A stretch of 64,000 nt of DNA from Deltaproteobacteria bacterium. Lineage in GTDB: Bacteria > Chloroflexota > Dehalococcoidia > Dehalococcoidales > BS750m-G39. The notes beneath the pieces are model-generated. The model worked only from the letters and a program-made list of their open reading frames with translations, ran no database searches and was not told where the DNA came from. The stretch is taken from positions 23,778 through 87,777 of the forward strand of contig JAUVYB010000004.1 in NCBI GenBank assembly GCA_030603275.1. The letters are read 5' to 3'. The translations under genes were made by a program, and so were the position numbers. This document shows, piece by piece, positions 19,720 through 29,422 of the stretch (the stretch's first letter is position 1; the number at the start of each line of letters is the position of its first letter).

Positions 19720-20892
19720 ATGAAACTGACCGTCGTCGGGCTGGGGCGGGGCGGGGGTAAGATTGCCGATGAATTTGCCCACCTGAACAAAAAAGCCAGG
19801 GCCAGGCGGGGCTTAGAGATAATCACCGACGCCTTTGCCGTCGACACCGACCCGGCTGACCTGAACAGCCTGCGCGCCATAAAGCACGACCTCCAGCACA
19901 GAATCCTCATTGAAAGCGAGAAGACAGACGGGAGCGGAACCGTCCAGATGAGCGAAATCGGCGCCGAAATAGCCATGGAAAACAGCAACAGGGTCCTCGA
20001 CGCCATAAGAGCCGCCGGGCGGCTCTTCGATACCGACGCCTTCCTGCTTACTGCCAGCGTCGTCGGCGGCACCGGCTCCGGCGGCATGCCGGTAATGGCG
20101 CAGGCCCTGAAGGACTGCTACCACGATAAACCGGTATACGCCCTGGCCATCCTCCCCTTCCTGGACGAGGAGGCCGAGGAAGAACGCATTACCTATAACG
20201 CCGCCATATCGCTCAAGTCTATCTATTCCGTGGCCGATGCCGTATTCGTGGCTGACAACCAGCAGTACATCACCAGAGACACCACCTTGAGGGACAAGCC
20301 GGCCAGGATTAACGAGCTGATAGTGGCGCCGTTCTACGACCTGCTCTGCGCCGGCGAAGAGGAAAAGACGAAGTACATCGGGGCGAGCATGGCCGACTTC
20401 GGCAATATAAGAGAGACGCTCACCGGATGGACCGCCATCGGTTGCGGGCGAGCGCCGCTGCCTTCCAGAGGGCTATTCAGCAGGTGGCGCAGTTTCAGGG
20501 ACAAGAGCGCTGACAGGCAGGCGGGCGTTCAGGCGGCGGAGGCGGCCATAAGCCAGCTGCCGGTTGACTGCCAGCCGGCGGACGCGGAAAGAGCCTTATA
20601 CCTGGTCACGGCGCCGGCGGCGGATATGAGGCCGGAGCTGTTCCATGAGACGGGCGGCTTCCTCAAAAGTGTGGCGCGGGGGGCAGTGCTCAGGAGCTGT
20701 GACTATCCCCGGGGGAGGGGCGAGATGGAGGTGACGGTGGTCTTCTCCGGGCTAACCTCTATAGAGAGGATAAAGGGATACTACGACATCGTGGGCGGCC
20801 TGGTGCGCAAGGTAAAGACGAGGCAGGCGGAAGCCGAAAAGAAAGCCAGGGCCATGGAAGCGGCGGCCAGGAAAATACCCTCGCTGCTATAA
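19720..20892 (+). CDS. FtsZ/CetZ-like tubulin superfamily GTPase
   Basis: MKLTVVGLGRGGGKIADEF N-terminus and tubulin signature SVVGGTGSGGMPV. Confidence 0.82.
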   Translation: MKLTVVGLGRGGGKIADEFAHLNKKARARRGLEIITDAFAVDTDPADLNSLRAIKHDLQHRILIESEKTDGSGTVQMSEIGAEIAMENSNRVLDAIRAAGRLFDTDAFLLTASVVGGTGSGGMPVMAQALKDCYHDKPVYALAILPFLDEEAEEERITYNAAISLKSIYSVADAVFVADNQQYITRDTTLRDKPARINELIVAPFYDLLCAGEEEKTKYIGASMADFGNIRETLTGWTAIGCGRAPLPSRGLFSRWRSFRDKSADRQAGVQAAEAAISQLPVDCQPADAERALYLVTAPAADMRPELFHETGGFLKSVARGAVLRSCDYPRGRGEMEVTVVFSGLTSIERIKGYYDIVGGLVRKVKTRQAEAEKKARAMEAAARKIPSLL

Positions 20893-21008
20893 AGCGGTTA
20901 ACCCACGCCTGTTTACGGTGCACCTCTACGATATTTTCCCCGGCGGGTATTTACGAACCTCCATCGGTGTAATATAATGCCAGCAAACACCAATGTGGAG
21001 GTGCCGCC

Positions 21009-21395
21009 ATGGGGAATAACGCTAAGGTGGGAGGAATTCTGTCCATCGTTTCCGGGGGGTTTGGAGTTCTTGGCTTAGGCTGGATGGTTCTCATGATATG
21101 GATGTTCAACTTCATGCTCACTATGCCACAGTCATATGACCCCATGGCTCCCCTATTTCCCCAGGAAATGTTCCAATTCATGGCGATTTTCTACGGCGCC
21201 ATGGGCCTGATAATGGCCCTCATCGGCGCACTGGGCATAGTCGGCGGCGTGTTTGCCCTGAAGAAGAAGCACTGGGCACTGGCCCTGGCCGGGGCTATAG
21301 CCGGTACCGTCACCTTCTTTCCCTGCGGGATACCGGCCGTTATATTCGTCTGCCTGGGTAAGGAGGAGTTCACGGCAGCGGAGCCGCCTCTCTAA
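21009..21395 (+). CDS. Small membrane protein
   Basis: Four predicted hydrophobic segments; SD gtggaggtgccgcc. Confidence 0.75.
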   Translation: MGNNAKVGGILSIVSGGFGVLGLGWMVLMIWMFNFMLTMPQSYDPMAPLFPQEMFQFMAIFYGAMGLIMALIGALGIVGGVFALKKKHWALALAGAIAGTVTFFPCGIPAVIFVCLGKEEFTAAEPPL

Positions 21396-22372
21396 AGGTG
21401 TAATTCTATTATATCACCGTCCTCCAGGATATGGTCTCTCTTAGCCATGACGCCGTCGTGCTTTCCCGAGCCCCAGATGCGGGCGAACTTCATCCCGGCG
21501 GCGAAGTCCTTGTGCACCTCGGCGGCGGCGTCAGCCAGTGTGCTGCCCCGGTCAATTACGATGGGGTCGCTGAAATCGGCCTTACTGCCCGGCGCTTTGG
21601 TATAGACCCGTATAATATCCAGCACTTCGTAGATTTTAGCCTTAAGCTCCTCCAGGCCTGTCCCCTGTTTGGCCGAAACGGCGATAACGGGGAACCGCCC
21701 TTCGTATTCAGCCTTTAGAGCAGCGTAATTCTGGCTGGCGCCATCAAGGTCAAGCTTGTTGCCGATAATGAGCGCCTTCCGGTGCCAGATGGTGAACTCC
21801 GGGTCATCCCCCACCCCACCATCACCGAGGACTATTCTCATCTTTTTCAACTGGGCAATAATAGCTTCCATCTGCTCCAGCGGGTTCCGGGACAGGTCCA
21901 GCATGATGAGCAGGACGTCCGCCTGCCTGAGCAGTGGCGGCAGCCAGAACTGGATGGCCTGATGCACCAGTGGCGGGGTATCGAGCATCTGGATTTTTAT
22001 ATTCTCGAACTCCATCATGCCCGGTGTGGCACTGTGAGTGGTGAAGGGGTATTCGGCGACGGGCGGGGAGGCGTTGGTGATGGTTGAAATAAGCTGGGAC
22101 TTGCCGGAGTTGGGCAGGCCGATGACGGCTACCTGGGCGGCCCCCTCTTTTTCGATAACCATTGATGCCCGCCGGGCGCCGCTCTTCTTGGCGGCCAGCT
22201 GGTTGAGCTTGGCAATCCGGGTCCTCAGCTCGGCGCGGAGGTGGTCGGTGCCCTTGTGCTTGGGCATGATAGCCAGCATCTCTTCCAGGGCGGCTATCTT
22301 CTCCATCGGGTCTTTAGCCTCCCGGAAGTTCTTTTCGGCGTCAAAGTATTGCGGCGGCAGGTTAGCCGGCAT
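21392..22372 (-). CDS. DRG/Obg-like GTPase with C-terminal TGS domain
   Basis: VAVIGLPNSGKSQLISTITNA (G1), LDTPPLV (G3), IGNKLDLDG (G4); TGS tail HKDFAAGMKFARIWGSGKHDGVMAKRDHILEDGDIIELHL. Confidence 0.9.
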   Translation of the reverse strand: MPANLPPQYFDAEKNFREAKDPMEKIAALEEMLAIMPKHKGTDHLRAELRTRIAKLNQLAAKKSGARRASMVIEKEGAAQVAVIGLPNSGKSQLISTITNASPPVAEYPFTTHSATPGMMEFENIKIQMLDTPPLVHQAIQFWLPPLLRQADVLLIMLDLSRNPLEQMEAIIAQLKKMRIVLGDGGVGDDPEFTIWHRKALIIGNKLDLDGASQNYAALKAEYEGRFPVIAVSAKQGTGLEELKAKIYEVLDIIRVYTKAPGSKADFSDPIVIDRGSTLADAAAEVHKDFAAGMKFARIWGSGKHDGVMAKRDHILEDGDIIELHL

Positions 22373-22378
22373 TATCTT

Positions 22379-24196
22379 TTATAAAAACTCCTTTATCTTT
22401 TTAGCCAGTTTCAGGGTAATGCCTTTAGCGGTAGCCAGCTCCTCAAGCGGAGCCTCCCTTATAGCCTTGACCGAGCCGAACTGGCGGATTAAAGCCCGCT
22501 TGCGCCCTGGCCCGATGCCGGGAACAGTATCCAGCGCCGAGGCGAAGGCCTGCTTTTGGCGCACCCTCCGGTGATAGCCCAGGGCAAAGCGGTGCGCTTC
22601 GTCCCGGAGGCGCTGTAAAAGCTGGAGGCCGGGGGATGAGCGGGGTAAAACCACGGGCCTGGATTTTTTGGGGATAAAAATCTCCTCGTTTTCCTTGGCC
22701 AGACCGGCGGCGGGGATAGAGTCAGCCCCCATTTCCTTCATAGCAGCCAGGGCGGCGCTGAGCTGTCCCTTGCCCCCGTCGATGAGGACGAGGTCGGGCA
22801 TGGCCGCCCATGTGCCCGAGGCATCGCCGCCCCGCTTGAAGCGCCTTTTGAGCACCTCGCCGAGCATGGCGTAGTCGTCAATGCCGGCGACGGTCTTAAT
22901 CCTAAAACGCCTATAATTAGAGGGCTTGGGCCTGCCCTGCTCGAAGACGACCATGCTGCCCACGGCGGCGGCCCCCTGGATATCCGATATATCGTAGCCT
23001 TCTATGCGGGCGGGGAGGCGGGGTAGCTCAAGCTCCCGCTTTATTTCTTCCAGCGCCGCCGATACGGCTTTAGGCGAGGCGAACTGCTTAATTTTTAAAT
23101 GCTCCAGCCCCTCCCGGGCGTTTTCGGCAACGATACCGACCAGCTGCTTCTTGTTGCCCCGGCGGGGCACCTGAATATTTACCCGGCTCCCCCGCCTGGC
23201 CCGCAGCCAGTCCCGGAGCACGGCCGCGTCCTCCGCCGGGTGCTGGAGTAACAGCAAGGGGGGGATGTGGGGGGCGGAGGCGTAAAACTGCTTGATGAAG
23301 CTGGCCATTACCTGCCCCGGCTCCTCGTAGCGGGTGCCCCGCAGTAGAAAGCTCTCCCGGCCGATGAGCTTGCCGCCCCTTATAAAGAAGACCTGTACGT
23401 AAGCCTGGTCTTTATCCTCAACGAAGGCGATGACATCCTGCTCCCCCTTTACCGTGGCGGCGATTCTCTGCCCCTCGATAACCTGCTCCACCGCCTGAAT
23501 CTGGTCCCTCAAGCGGGCGGCTTTTTCGAAGTCCATAGCTTCCGCCGCCTGCGCCATCCGGGCTTTAAGCTGCTTGACTATCTTTTCCTGCCTGCCCTCC
23601 AGGAAGAGGACTACCTGCCTGATGACCCCGGCGTACTCCCGGCGGCTGACCAGGCCGATACAGGGAGCCAGGCAGTGCCCGATGTCATACTCAAGGCAGG
23701 CCCTAGTATCGGTGCCGGTGATGGGACTGGAGCAGGAGCGGAAGGGGAAAATCCCCTTGAGCAGCTTGAGCGTCCGGCGTATTGATCCGGCACTGGCAAA
23801 GGGGCCGAAGTAGCGCCCCCCGTTTTCCTCCAGGCGGCGGGTGATGTGCACCCGGGGCCAGTCCTCGCCTAAATCTATCTTTAAATAGGGGAAGGTCTTA
23901 TCGTCCTTAAGGCTGACATTGTAGCGGGGGTGGTGCCGCTTTATCAGGTTAAGCTCTAAGATTAGCGCCTCCTGCTCCGAGGCGGTGACGAAGTATTCCA
24001 GGTCGGCGATTTTAGCCACCATGCGCCCGATTTTGGGCGTCAGCTTCTGCCCGGCGCCGAAATACGAGCCTACCCGGTGGCGCAGGTTGGCCGCCTTGCC
24101 CGCATAGATAATAGTGCCATCGGCGTCTTTAAAGAGATAGACGCCGGGACGAAAGGGCAGCCCTTTTATCTGCTCGGTTATATAGCCTGCCGTCAT
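22379..24196 (-). CDS. uvrC: Excinuclease ABC subunit C
   Basis: GIY-YIG PGVYLFKDADGTIIYAGKAANLRHRVGSYF; UVR domain; EGYDISDIQG; C-terminal HhH. Confidence 0.96.
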   Translation of the reverse strand: MTAGYITEQIKGLPFRPGVYLFKDADGTIIYAGKAANLRHRVGSYFGAGQKLTPKIGRMVAKIADLEYFVTASEQEALILELNLIKRHHPRYNVSLKDDKTFPYLKIDLGEDWPRVHITRRLEENGGRYFGPFASAGSIRRTLKLLKGIFPFRSCSSPITGTDTRACLEYDIGHCLAPCIGLVSRREYAGVIRQVVLFLEGRQEKIVKQLKARMAQAAEAMDFEKAARLRDQIQAVEQVIEGQRIAATVKGEQDVIAFVEDKDQAYVQVFFIRGGKLIGRESFLLRGTRYEEPGQVMASFIKQFYASAPHIPPLLLLQHPAEDAAVLRDWLRARRGSRVNIQVPRRGNKKQLVGIVAENAREGLEHLKIKQFASPKAVSAALEEIKRELELPRLPARIEGYDISDIQGAAAVGSMVVFEQGRPKPSNYRRFRIKTVAGIDDYAMLGEVLKRRFKRGGDASGTWAAMPDLVLIDGGKGQLSAALAAMKEMGADSIPAAGLAKENEEIFIPKKSRPVVLPRSSPGLQLLQRLRDEAHRFALGYHRRVRQKQAFASALDTVPGIGPGRKRALIRQFGSVKAIREAPLEELATAKGITLKLAKKIKEFL

Positions 24197-24334
24197 ACAG
24201 ATTTATTGTAGCATAGCCCATGCGGGGGGCAAAGTCCTCCCTTTGTTGACAGCTGTCCTGCCCCCACCCTTGACAAATTCGCCCGTTGGTATATCATAGA
24301 GCTTAATAGAGTTTTGGCTCAAGGGGGGTATTAA

Positions 24335-25537
24335 ATGAGGCGGTTCCTGAGCATTTTGTTCGCCCTGGGGCTGGTATTGAGCTTCAGCCTGGTGACAGCA
24401 GTGCCCGTCCTGGCCGTGCCCGAAGTCTGGGTTGATGATGGTTTCACCCCGGCAACTCCCGGCTGGGGCACCACCCACTTTGCCACCATCACCAATGGCA
24501 TTATTGCTGCCGACCTAGGCAGCGCTACTGTCCATGTGGCTGCCGGCACCTACTATGAGCAAGACATCCTCATGAAGAACGGGGTGGACGTGCTGGGGGC
24601 GGGGGCCGGTAGTACCACCATTGACGCCGGCGGCGGCGGCGGCCACGTGGTGATCGCCAGCGGTGTGGACTCGACAACCACCATCGATGGCTTTACCATC
24701 ACCGGCGGCAACACCGACGTCGGCGGGGGGATGTACATTTACAATGCCTCCTCGCCGACGGTGAGCAACTGCATCATCACCGGCAACCATGCCGCCAACT
24801 ACGGCGGCGGGATGTACATTCATGAATCATCGCCGCTGGTGGTCAACTGCGTCTTCGAGAGCAACACGTCCGATAACCGCGGCGGGGGAATCGCCTGCCG
24901 GTCTGGTTCCACCCCCACTATTGTCAATTGCATTATCGTCGACAACACGGCAGTTGACGGCGGGGGAATCTACGTTGACGGCACTTCCGCCCCCACCATT
25001 GTCAATAACACTATTGTCGGCAACACGGCAACTACCGGCGGCGGAATATACACCGGTCCCTCACCCACCATTACCAATAACATCATCGTCAGCAACACGG
25101 CAACTACCGGCGGCGGAATATACTGTACCACCGCCACACTCGCAATATACTACAACGATGTCTACAATAATGACCTGGTTAACTGCATATCAACCAGCGG
25201 AATCTCCTCAGACCCCGAGTTTATCGGCGGCGGCGACTACCACCTCGACTCATCCGTTCCCTCTCCCTGCATTGATGCCGGCGATAACGCGGCCATACCC
25301 GTTGGGATTACCACCGACTTCGAGGGTGAGCCGCGCATCTATCCTGGAGGAGGAACGGTGGATATGGGCGCCGACGAGTACTATGTGGCACCACCACCAC
25401 CACCCAGCGGGACGGTGGGCGGGGAGGTCTACCCGGTAGATAAGGCGGCCCTGCTGCTGCCCTGGCTGGGTTTGGGGCTGGTTCTGATTTTAGCCGCCGG
25501 CGGCTTAATCCTGGTAAGACGACAAGCCCATCGATAA
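24335..25537 (+). CDS. Secreted right-handed beta-helix protein with C-terminal TM anchor
   Basis: Signal peptide; repeats GGGIYVDGTSAPTIVNNTIVGNTATTGGGIY; C-terminal LLPWLGLGLVLILAAGGLILVRRQAHR. Confidence 0.86.
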   Translation: MRRFLSILFALGLVLSFSLVTAVPVLAVPEVWVDDGFTPATPGWGTTHFATITNGIIAADLGSATVHVAAGTYYEQDILMKNGVDVLGAGAGSTTIDAGGGGGHVVIASGVDSTTTIDGFTITGGNTDVGGGMYIYNASSPTVSNCIITGNHAANYGGGMYIHESSPLVVNCVFESNTSDNRGGGIACRSGSTPTIVNCIIVDNTAVDGGGIYVDGTSAPTIVNNTIVGNTATTGGGIYTGPSPTITNNIIVSNTATTGGGIYCTTATLAIYYNDVYNNDLVNCISTSGISSDPEFIGGGDYHLDSSVPSPCIDAGDNAAIPVGITTDFEGEPRIYPGGGTVDMGADEYYVAPPPPPSGTVGGEVYPVDKAALLLPWLGLGLVLILAAGGLILVRRQAHR

Positions 25538-25544
25538 ACCAGCT

Positions 25545-26348
25545 ATGAAGCGGTATCTGATTATAGCCCTGGCGGTGCTTACCCTGGCCCTGCCGGGGTT
25601 AGCTTTATGCACCGGCTGCCCGCCACCCCCCTCCAATTCCGGAACCAGAGCCGCCATCGTTGACCAGCTGGCCGTCATGGATCCAAACCAGGACTTTACC
25701 GACCGGGTGACGGCCGAGCTTGAAGCCTGCGGCTTTGAGGTGGATGTTTACTCGGGGGAGGAGGTCAGCGTTGAGCTCTACCGCCGGCTGCCCCAATACG
25801 GCTACAAGCTAATCATCTTCCGCGCCCACGCCGGTCTTTTGCAAGCGGAGGACGATTCCGGGGTAGTGGGGGTAAAGCAGGCCACCTACCTGTTTACCGC
25901 CGAGGAATACCGGCAGTACAGATACGTCCGCGAGCAGCTGGACGACCAGCTCCTGCCGGCGGAGATGACCCCTGACTTTCCCCTGGTCTTTGCCGTCAAT
26001 TCCAGGTTTGTCCTGGAGAGCATGCCGGGGAGTTTTGACGACACGCTGATAATAATGATGGGCTGCTCCTGTAGCTACCTGGAGGATATGGCCGCCGCCT
26101 TTATCTTTAAGGGGGCGTCAACCTATATGGGGTGGGGCGGCAGCGTGACTCTGGACTATGTCGACCGGGCCGCCGCCGACCTTATCACCAACCTGTGTAC
26201 TGAAGGCATGACGGTGGGAGAGGCAGCGGCCAAAACCATGACCGGGATAGGGCCCGACCCGGAATGGGGCGCCGGCCTGAGATTCCACCCCAGAGAGAGC
26301 AGCGGGCAGACTATCGCCGAACTTGCAGGGACAACGGGCGGGGAGTAA
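25545..26348 (+). CDS. Lipoprotein with putative caspase-fold (clan CD-like) domain
   Basis: Signal/lipobox region LALPGLALCTGC; candidate His YKLIIFRAHAG and Cys TLIIMMGCSCSYLEDMAAAFIFKGASTYMGWGG. Confidence 0.72.
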   Translation: MKRYLIIALAVLTLALPGLALCTGCPPPPSNSGTRAAIVDQLAVMDPNQDFTDRVTAELEACGFEVDVYSGEEVSVELYRRLPQYGYKLIIFRAHAGLLQAEDDSGVVGVKQATYLFTAEEYRQYRYVREQLDDQLLPAEMTPDFPLVFAVNSRFVLESMPGSFDDTLIIMMGCSCSYLEDMAAAFIFKGASTYMGWGGSVTLDYVDRAAADLITNLCTEGMTVGEAAAKTMTGIGPDPEWGAGLRFHPRESSGQTIAELAGTTGGE

Positions 26349-26437
26349 AGCTTTTTTTCAATGAACAAGGCGCTTAACGGCTGAATTTTCTTTCTAGTTA
26401 TGTTAAAATACATAAAATCATCCGGCAGTGAGGAGGA

Positions 26438-27346
26438 GTGGTGAAAGAAGCTATTGATAAATTCCTGAACTATCTGGCGGTGGAGAAGGGCTTTTCCCGG
26501 AACACCACAGAAGCCTACAAGAACGACCTGAACCAGCTGACCGGCTTTCTGGAAGAGGCGGCCAAGGGGGGAACTATCCCGCCCTGGACAGCCTTTGACC
26601 GGCAGGCCGTCTTAAGCTACCTGACCAACCTCAAGGAGAGGCGGTACGCCGCCACAACGGTAGCCCGCAAGGTGGCCGCCATCAAGTCCTTCTTCAGCTT
26701 TCTGACGGCGGAGGGGCTGGTAAAGGAAAACCCAACGCGGGATGTGCCCTCACCGAGGGTGGGCAAGTCGCTGCCCAAGCCAATCTCAATCACACAGGCC
26801 CGCCAGCTGCTGGACGAAACGGAAAAGCGGGCGACGCCGGAAGCCAAGAGAGATAAAGCCATGCTGCACCTGCTCTATGCCAGCGGCATGAGGGTGAGCG
26901 AACTGGTATCGCTGAACCTGAACGATATAGATACTGACGGCGGCTATGTGCGCTGCTTCGGCAAAGGGAGCAAGGAGCGGCTCATCCCCATTCACAGCCA
27001 GGCGGTGGCGGCGCTGAAGGATTATATAAGCGAGGGACACCCCAGGCTGAAAGCCGGCGACGGAGAGGAGGCCCTGTTCCTTAACCGGCGCGGCGAGAGG
27101 CTGACACGGCAGGGGCTGTGGCAGATACTCAAGGGCTACGCTAAAGCGGCCAAGCTGGGTGTTGAAATTACCCCCCATACGCTGCGGCACAGCTTTGCCA
27201 CCCACATGCTGAGCGGCGGGGCCGACCTGAGGTCGGTTCAGGAGCTGCTGGGGCACGCCAATATCTCCACCACTCAGGTCTATACCCACCTGACCACGGA
27301 ACACGTCCGGCGCGCCTATGAAAAATCTCACCCGAGGGCTAAGTAG
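26438..27346 (+). CDS. Tyrosine recombinase XerC/XerD-like
   Basis: HLLYASGMRVSELVSLNLNDID, TPHTLRHSFATHMLSGGADLRSVQELLGHANISTTQVYTHL; GTG start. Confidence 0.95.
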   Translation: MVKEAIDKFLNYLAVEKGFSRNTTEAYKNDLNQLTGFLEEAAKGGTIPPWTAFDRQAVLSYLTNLKERRYAATTVARKVAAIKSFFSFLTAEGLVKENPTRDVPSPRVGKSLPKPISITQARQLLDETEKRATPEAKRDKAMLHLLYASGMRVSELVSLNLNDIDTDGGYVRCFGKGSKERLIPIHSQAVAALKDYISEGHPRLKAGDGEEALFLNRRGERLTRQGLWQILKGYAKAAKLGVEITPHTLRHSFATHMLSGGADLRSVQELLGHANISTTQVYTHLTTEHVRRAYEKSHPRAK

Positions 27347-27356
27347 GAGGTAGCAG

Positions 27357-27632
27357 ATGACGGGCAAATCAAAGCGGGGCAAACACCTGTCGCGGAGCCA
27401 GAGAAAGGGCAAGAAGGTTTTTTCGGCACCGGCGGCTTTGAAACCGGTAGGGACGGGAGCAAGCAGGCCGGCTCCCGAAGCAGTTAAGGCACCTCCGGCA
27501 CCGGCGCCAAAGCTAAAAGCTCCGGTCATGGTGGCCCATGCTTCCAACGTGGTCGCCGAGCTGCGCCGAATCGGCATCTTGGCGGGGATAATGATAGTTA
27601 TTCTGGTGATTTTAGCCCTGATTTTCGCTTGA
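27357..27632 (+). CDS. Small basic protein with C-terminal TM segment
   Basis: Basic/Pro-Ala-rich N-part, C-terminal IGILAGIMIVILVILALIFA. Confidence 0.72.
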   Translation: MTGKSKRGKHLSRSQRKGKKVFSAPAALKPVGTGASRPAPEAVKAPPAPAPKLKAPVMVAHASNVVAELRRIGILAGIMIVILVILALIFA

Positions 27633-27659
27633 ATCCCGTCCCTGCGGTGGGTAGCTATT

Positions 27660-28298
27660 ATGGATTTTGAAGCGGCCAGGGCTGAGCTAATCGAGCAACT
27701 CAGCACCGAGATTATAGACCAAAGGGTACTGGCGGCGATGCGCGCTATCCCCAGGGAGCTTTTTATACCCCCGGAAAGCCGTCACCTGGCCTACCAGGAT
27801 AAACCGCTGCCTATCGGCCACGGGCAGACCATCTCCCAGCCGTTTATTATCGCCCTGATGACCGAGGCGCTGGAGCTTACCGGCAAGGAGAAGGTGCTGG
27901 AGATAGGCACCGGCAGCGGCTACCAGGCGGCCATCCTGGCCGAGCTGGCAGGGAAGGTGGTTACCACCGAACGGGTTAAGCCCCTGGCGGATACGGCTAA
28001 AAAGCTGCTGGACAAGCTGGGCTATACCAACATCGAGGTACACCCGGCCGAGGAAACCCTGGGCTGGCGGCGGCAGGCCCCCTATGACGCCATTATGGTT
28101 ACCGCGGCCGCTCCCAAGGTGCCGCCCGAGCTTATCGCCCAGCTCGCCATCGGGGGGCGGCTGGTGATTCCGGTCGGCTCCCGCGATATCCAGGAGCTGT
28201 GCAAAATCAGCCGGGGCAAGAAGAAGAATAAAATTAAGAACCTTGGCGGCTGCCGTTTCGTTTCTCTAATCGGCAGGGGCGCCTGGGAAACGGACTAG
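27660..28298 (+). CDS. pcm: Protein-L-isoaspartate O-methyltransferase
   Basis: LPIGHGQTISQPFIIALMTEAL...VLEIGTGSGYQAAILAEL. Confidence 0.94.
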   Translation: MDFEAARAELIEQLSTEIIDQRVLAAMRAIPRELFIPPESRHLAYQDKPLPIGHGQTISQPFIIALMTEALELTGKEKVLEIGTGSGYQAAILAELAGKVVTTERVKPLADTAKKLLDKLGYTNIEVHPAEETLGWRRQAPYDAIMVTAAAPKVPPELIAQLAIGGRLVIPVGSRDIQELCKISRGKKKNKIKNLGGCRFVSLIGRGAWETD

Positions 28299-28310
28299 AA
28301 GGAGGGCGAG

Positions 28311-28886
28311 ATGGAATTAATAGAAGCAATAAAGGGCCGGAGAAGCATCCGCAAGTATACGTCCAGGGCGGTGGACGATAAGACCCTGAATACTATCTTA
28401 GAAGCCGCCCGCCAGGCGCCGTCCTGGGCTAATACCCAGTGCTGGCGATTCATTCTGGTGCGGGATAGCAAGATAAAGGACAGGCTCGCTGACACTTTAA
28501 TGCGTTTACCCGACAGGCTTAATCCGAGTGCCGAGGCTGTCAAGAAGACGTCGGTGACCATCGTCGCCTGTGCCGAGACAAAGAGGTCGGGCTATTCCTT
28601 CCGTGAGCCAAAAGAACCGGTGACCGATAAGGGAGACTGGTACATGTATGACGTCGCCCTGGCCATGCAGAACCTGACGCTGGCCGCCCACGCCCTGGGC
28701 CTGGGCACGGTACACATCGGCGCTTTCGACGCGGTAAAGGCGGCCGAGGTTCTGGGAGTGCCTGAGGGCTACGCTGTCGTCACTATGACCCCGCTGGGCT
28801 ACCCCGATGAAGCGCCCGAAGCCAGGCCGAGGAAAGAGCTAAATGAAATCGTTTTCTACGATAAGTTTGGTGGTGAACAAGGCTAA
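28311..28886 (+). CDS. Nitroreductase family protein
   Basis: IKGRRSIRKYTSRAVDDKTLNTILEAARQAPSWANTQCWRFILV. Confidence 0.93.
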   Translation: MELIEAIKGRRSIRKYTSRAVDDKTLNTILEAARQAPSWANTQCWRFILVRDSKIKDRLADTLMRLPDRLNPSAEAVKKTSVTIVACAETKRSGYSFREPKEPVTDKGDWYMYDVALAMQNLTLAAHALGLGTVHIGAFDAVKAAEVLGVPEGYAVVTMTPLGYPDEAPEARPRKELNEIVFYDKFGGEQG

Positions 28887-28936
28887 GCCGGCATGAGATA
28901 CAGATGGTGGGTTATTAATAACAAGGAGGAAACGCT

Positions 28937-29422
28937 ATGAATGAGCTGGGTATGGTCGCTCCCTTCTGGGTAATAGTGCTGATATGGCTGGCCAAAGTGG
29001 TGGTGCTGACTTTAGTCTCGGCGCTGCTGGCCTGCCTGGGCGTGCGGGCGCTGGACGCCTTAACCCCCCACATCCCCCACCGCGAGCGCATCGGGGAGGA
29101 CCCGGTGGCTACCGGACTGTTTATCAGCGGCTTCTTTATCCTCATGGGGCTGGTCATCCACGGCGCCATCACGGCACTTACCGCCGTCACCACCCCCATA
29201 GTCTGGTACATCTTTGATTTCAGGACCTGGGGGCTGCTGGCCATGAGCTTCGTGGTGAGCCTGCTTATCGGGGTAGCCCTGTTCTATATCATGGACAAGC
29301 TGACACCTAAAATACCCTTTGCCGGCATCAAGAACAGCCCGGTGGCGGTAGGGATACACGTCTTCGGCTACCTGGTCTTCTTCGGCCTGATCCTCCACGC
29401 CGCCCTGACGGGACCACTATGA
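28937..29422 (+). CDS. Membrane protein with internal duplication
   Basis: EDPVATGLFISGFFILMGLVIHGAITA and NSPVAVGIHVFGYLVFFGLILHAALTG. Confidence 0.78.
   Translation: MNELGMVAPFWVIVLIWLAKVVVLTLVSALLACLGVRALDALTPHIPHRERIGEDPVATGLFISGFFILMGLVIHGAITALTAVTTPIVWYIFDFRTWGLLAMSFVVSLLIGVALFYIMDKLTPKIPFAGIKNSPVAVGIHVFGYLVFFGLILHAALTGPL

Noticed and set aside
26438-27346. Xer-like recombinase as integrase of a mobile island
   Set aside because: Sequence and context (followed by pcm and housekeeping genes) fit chromosomal XerC/D; no att repeats or cargo recognised.
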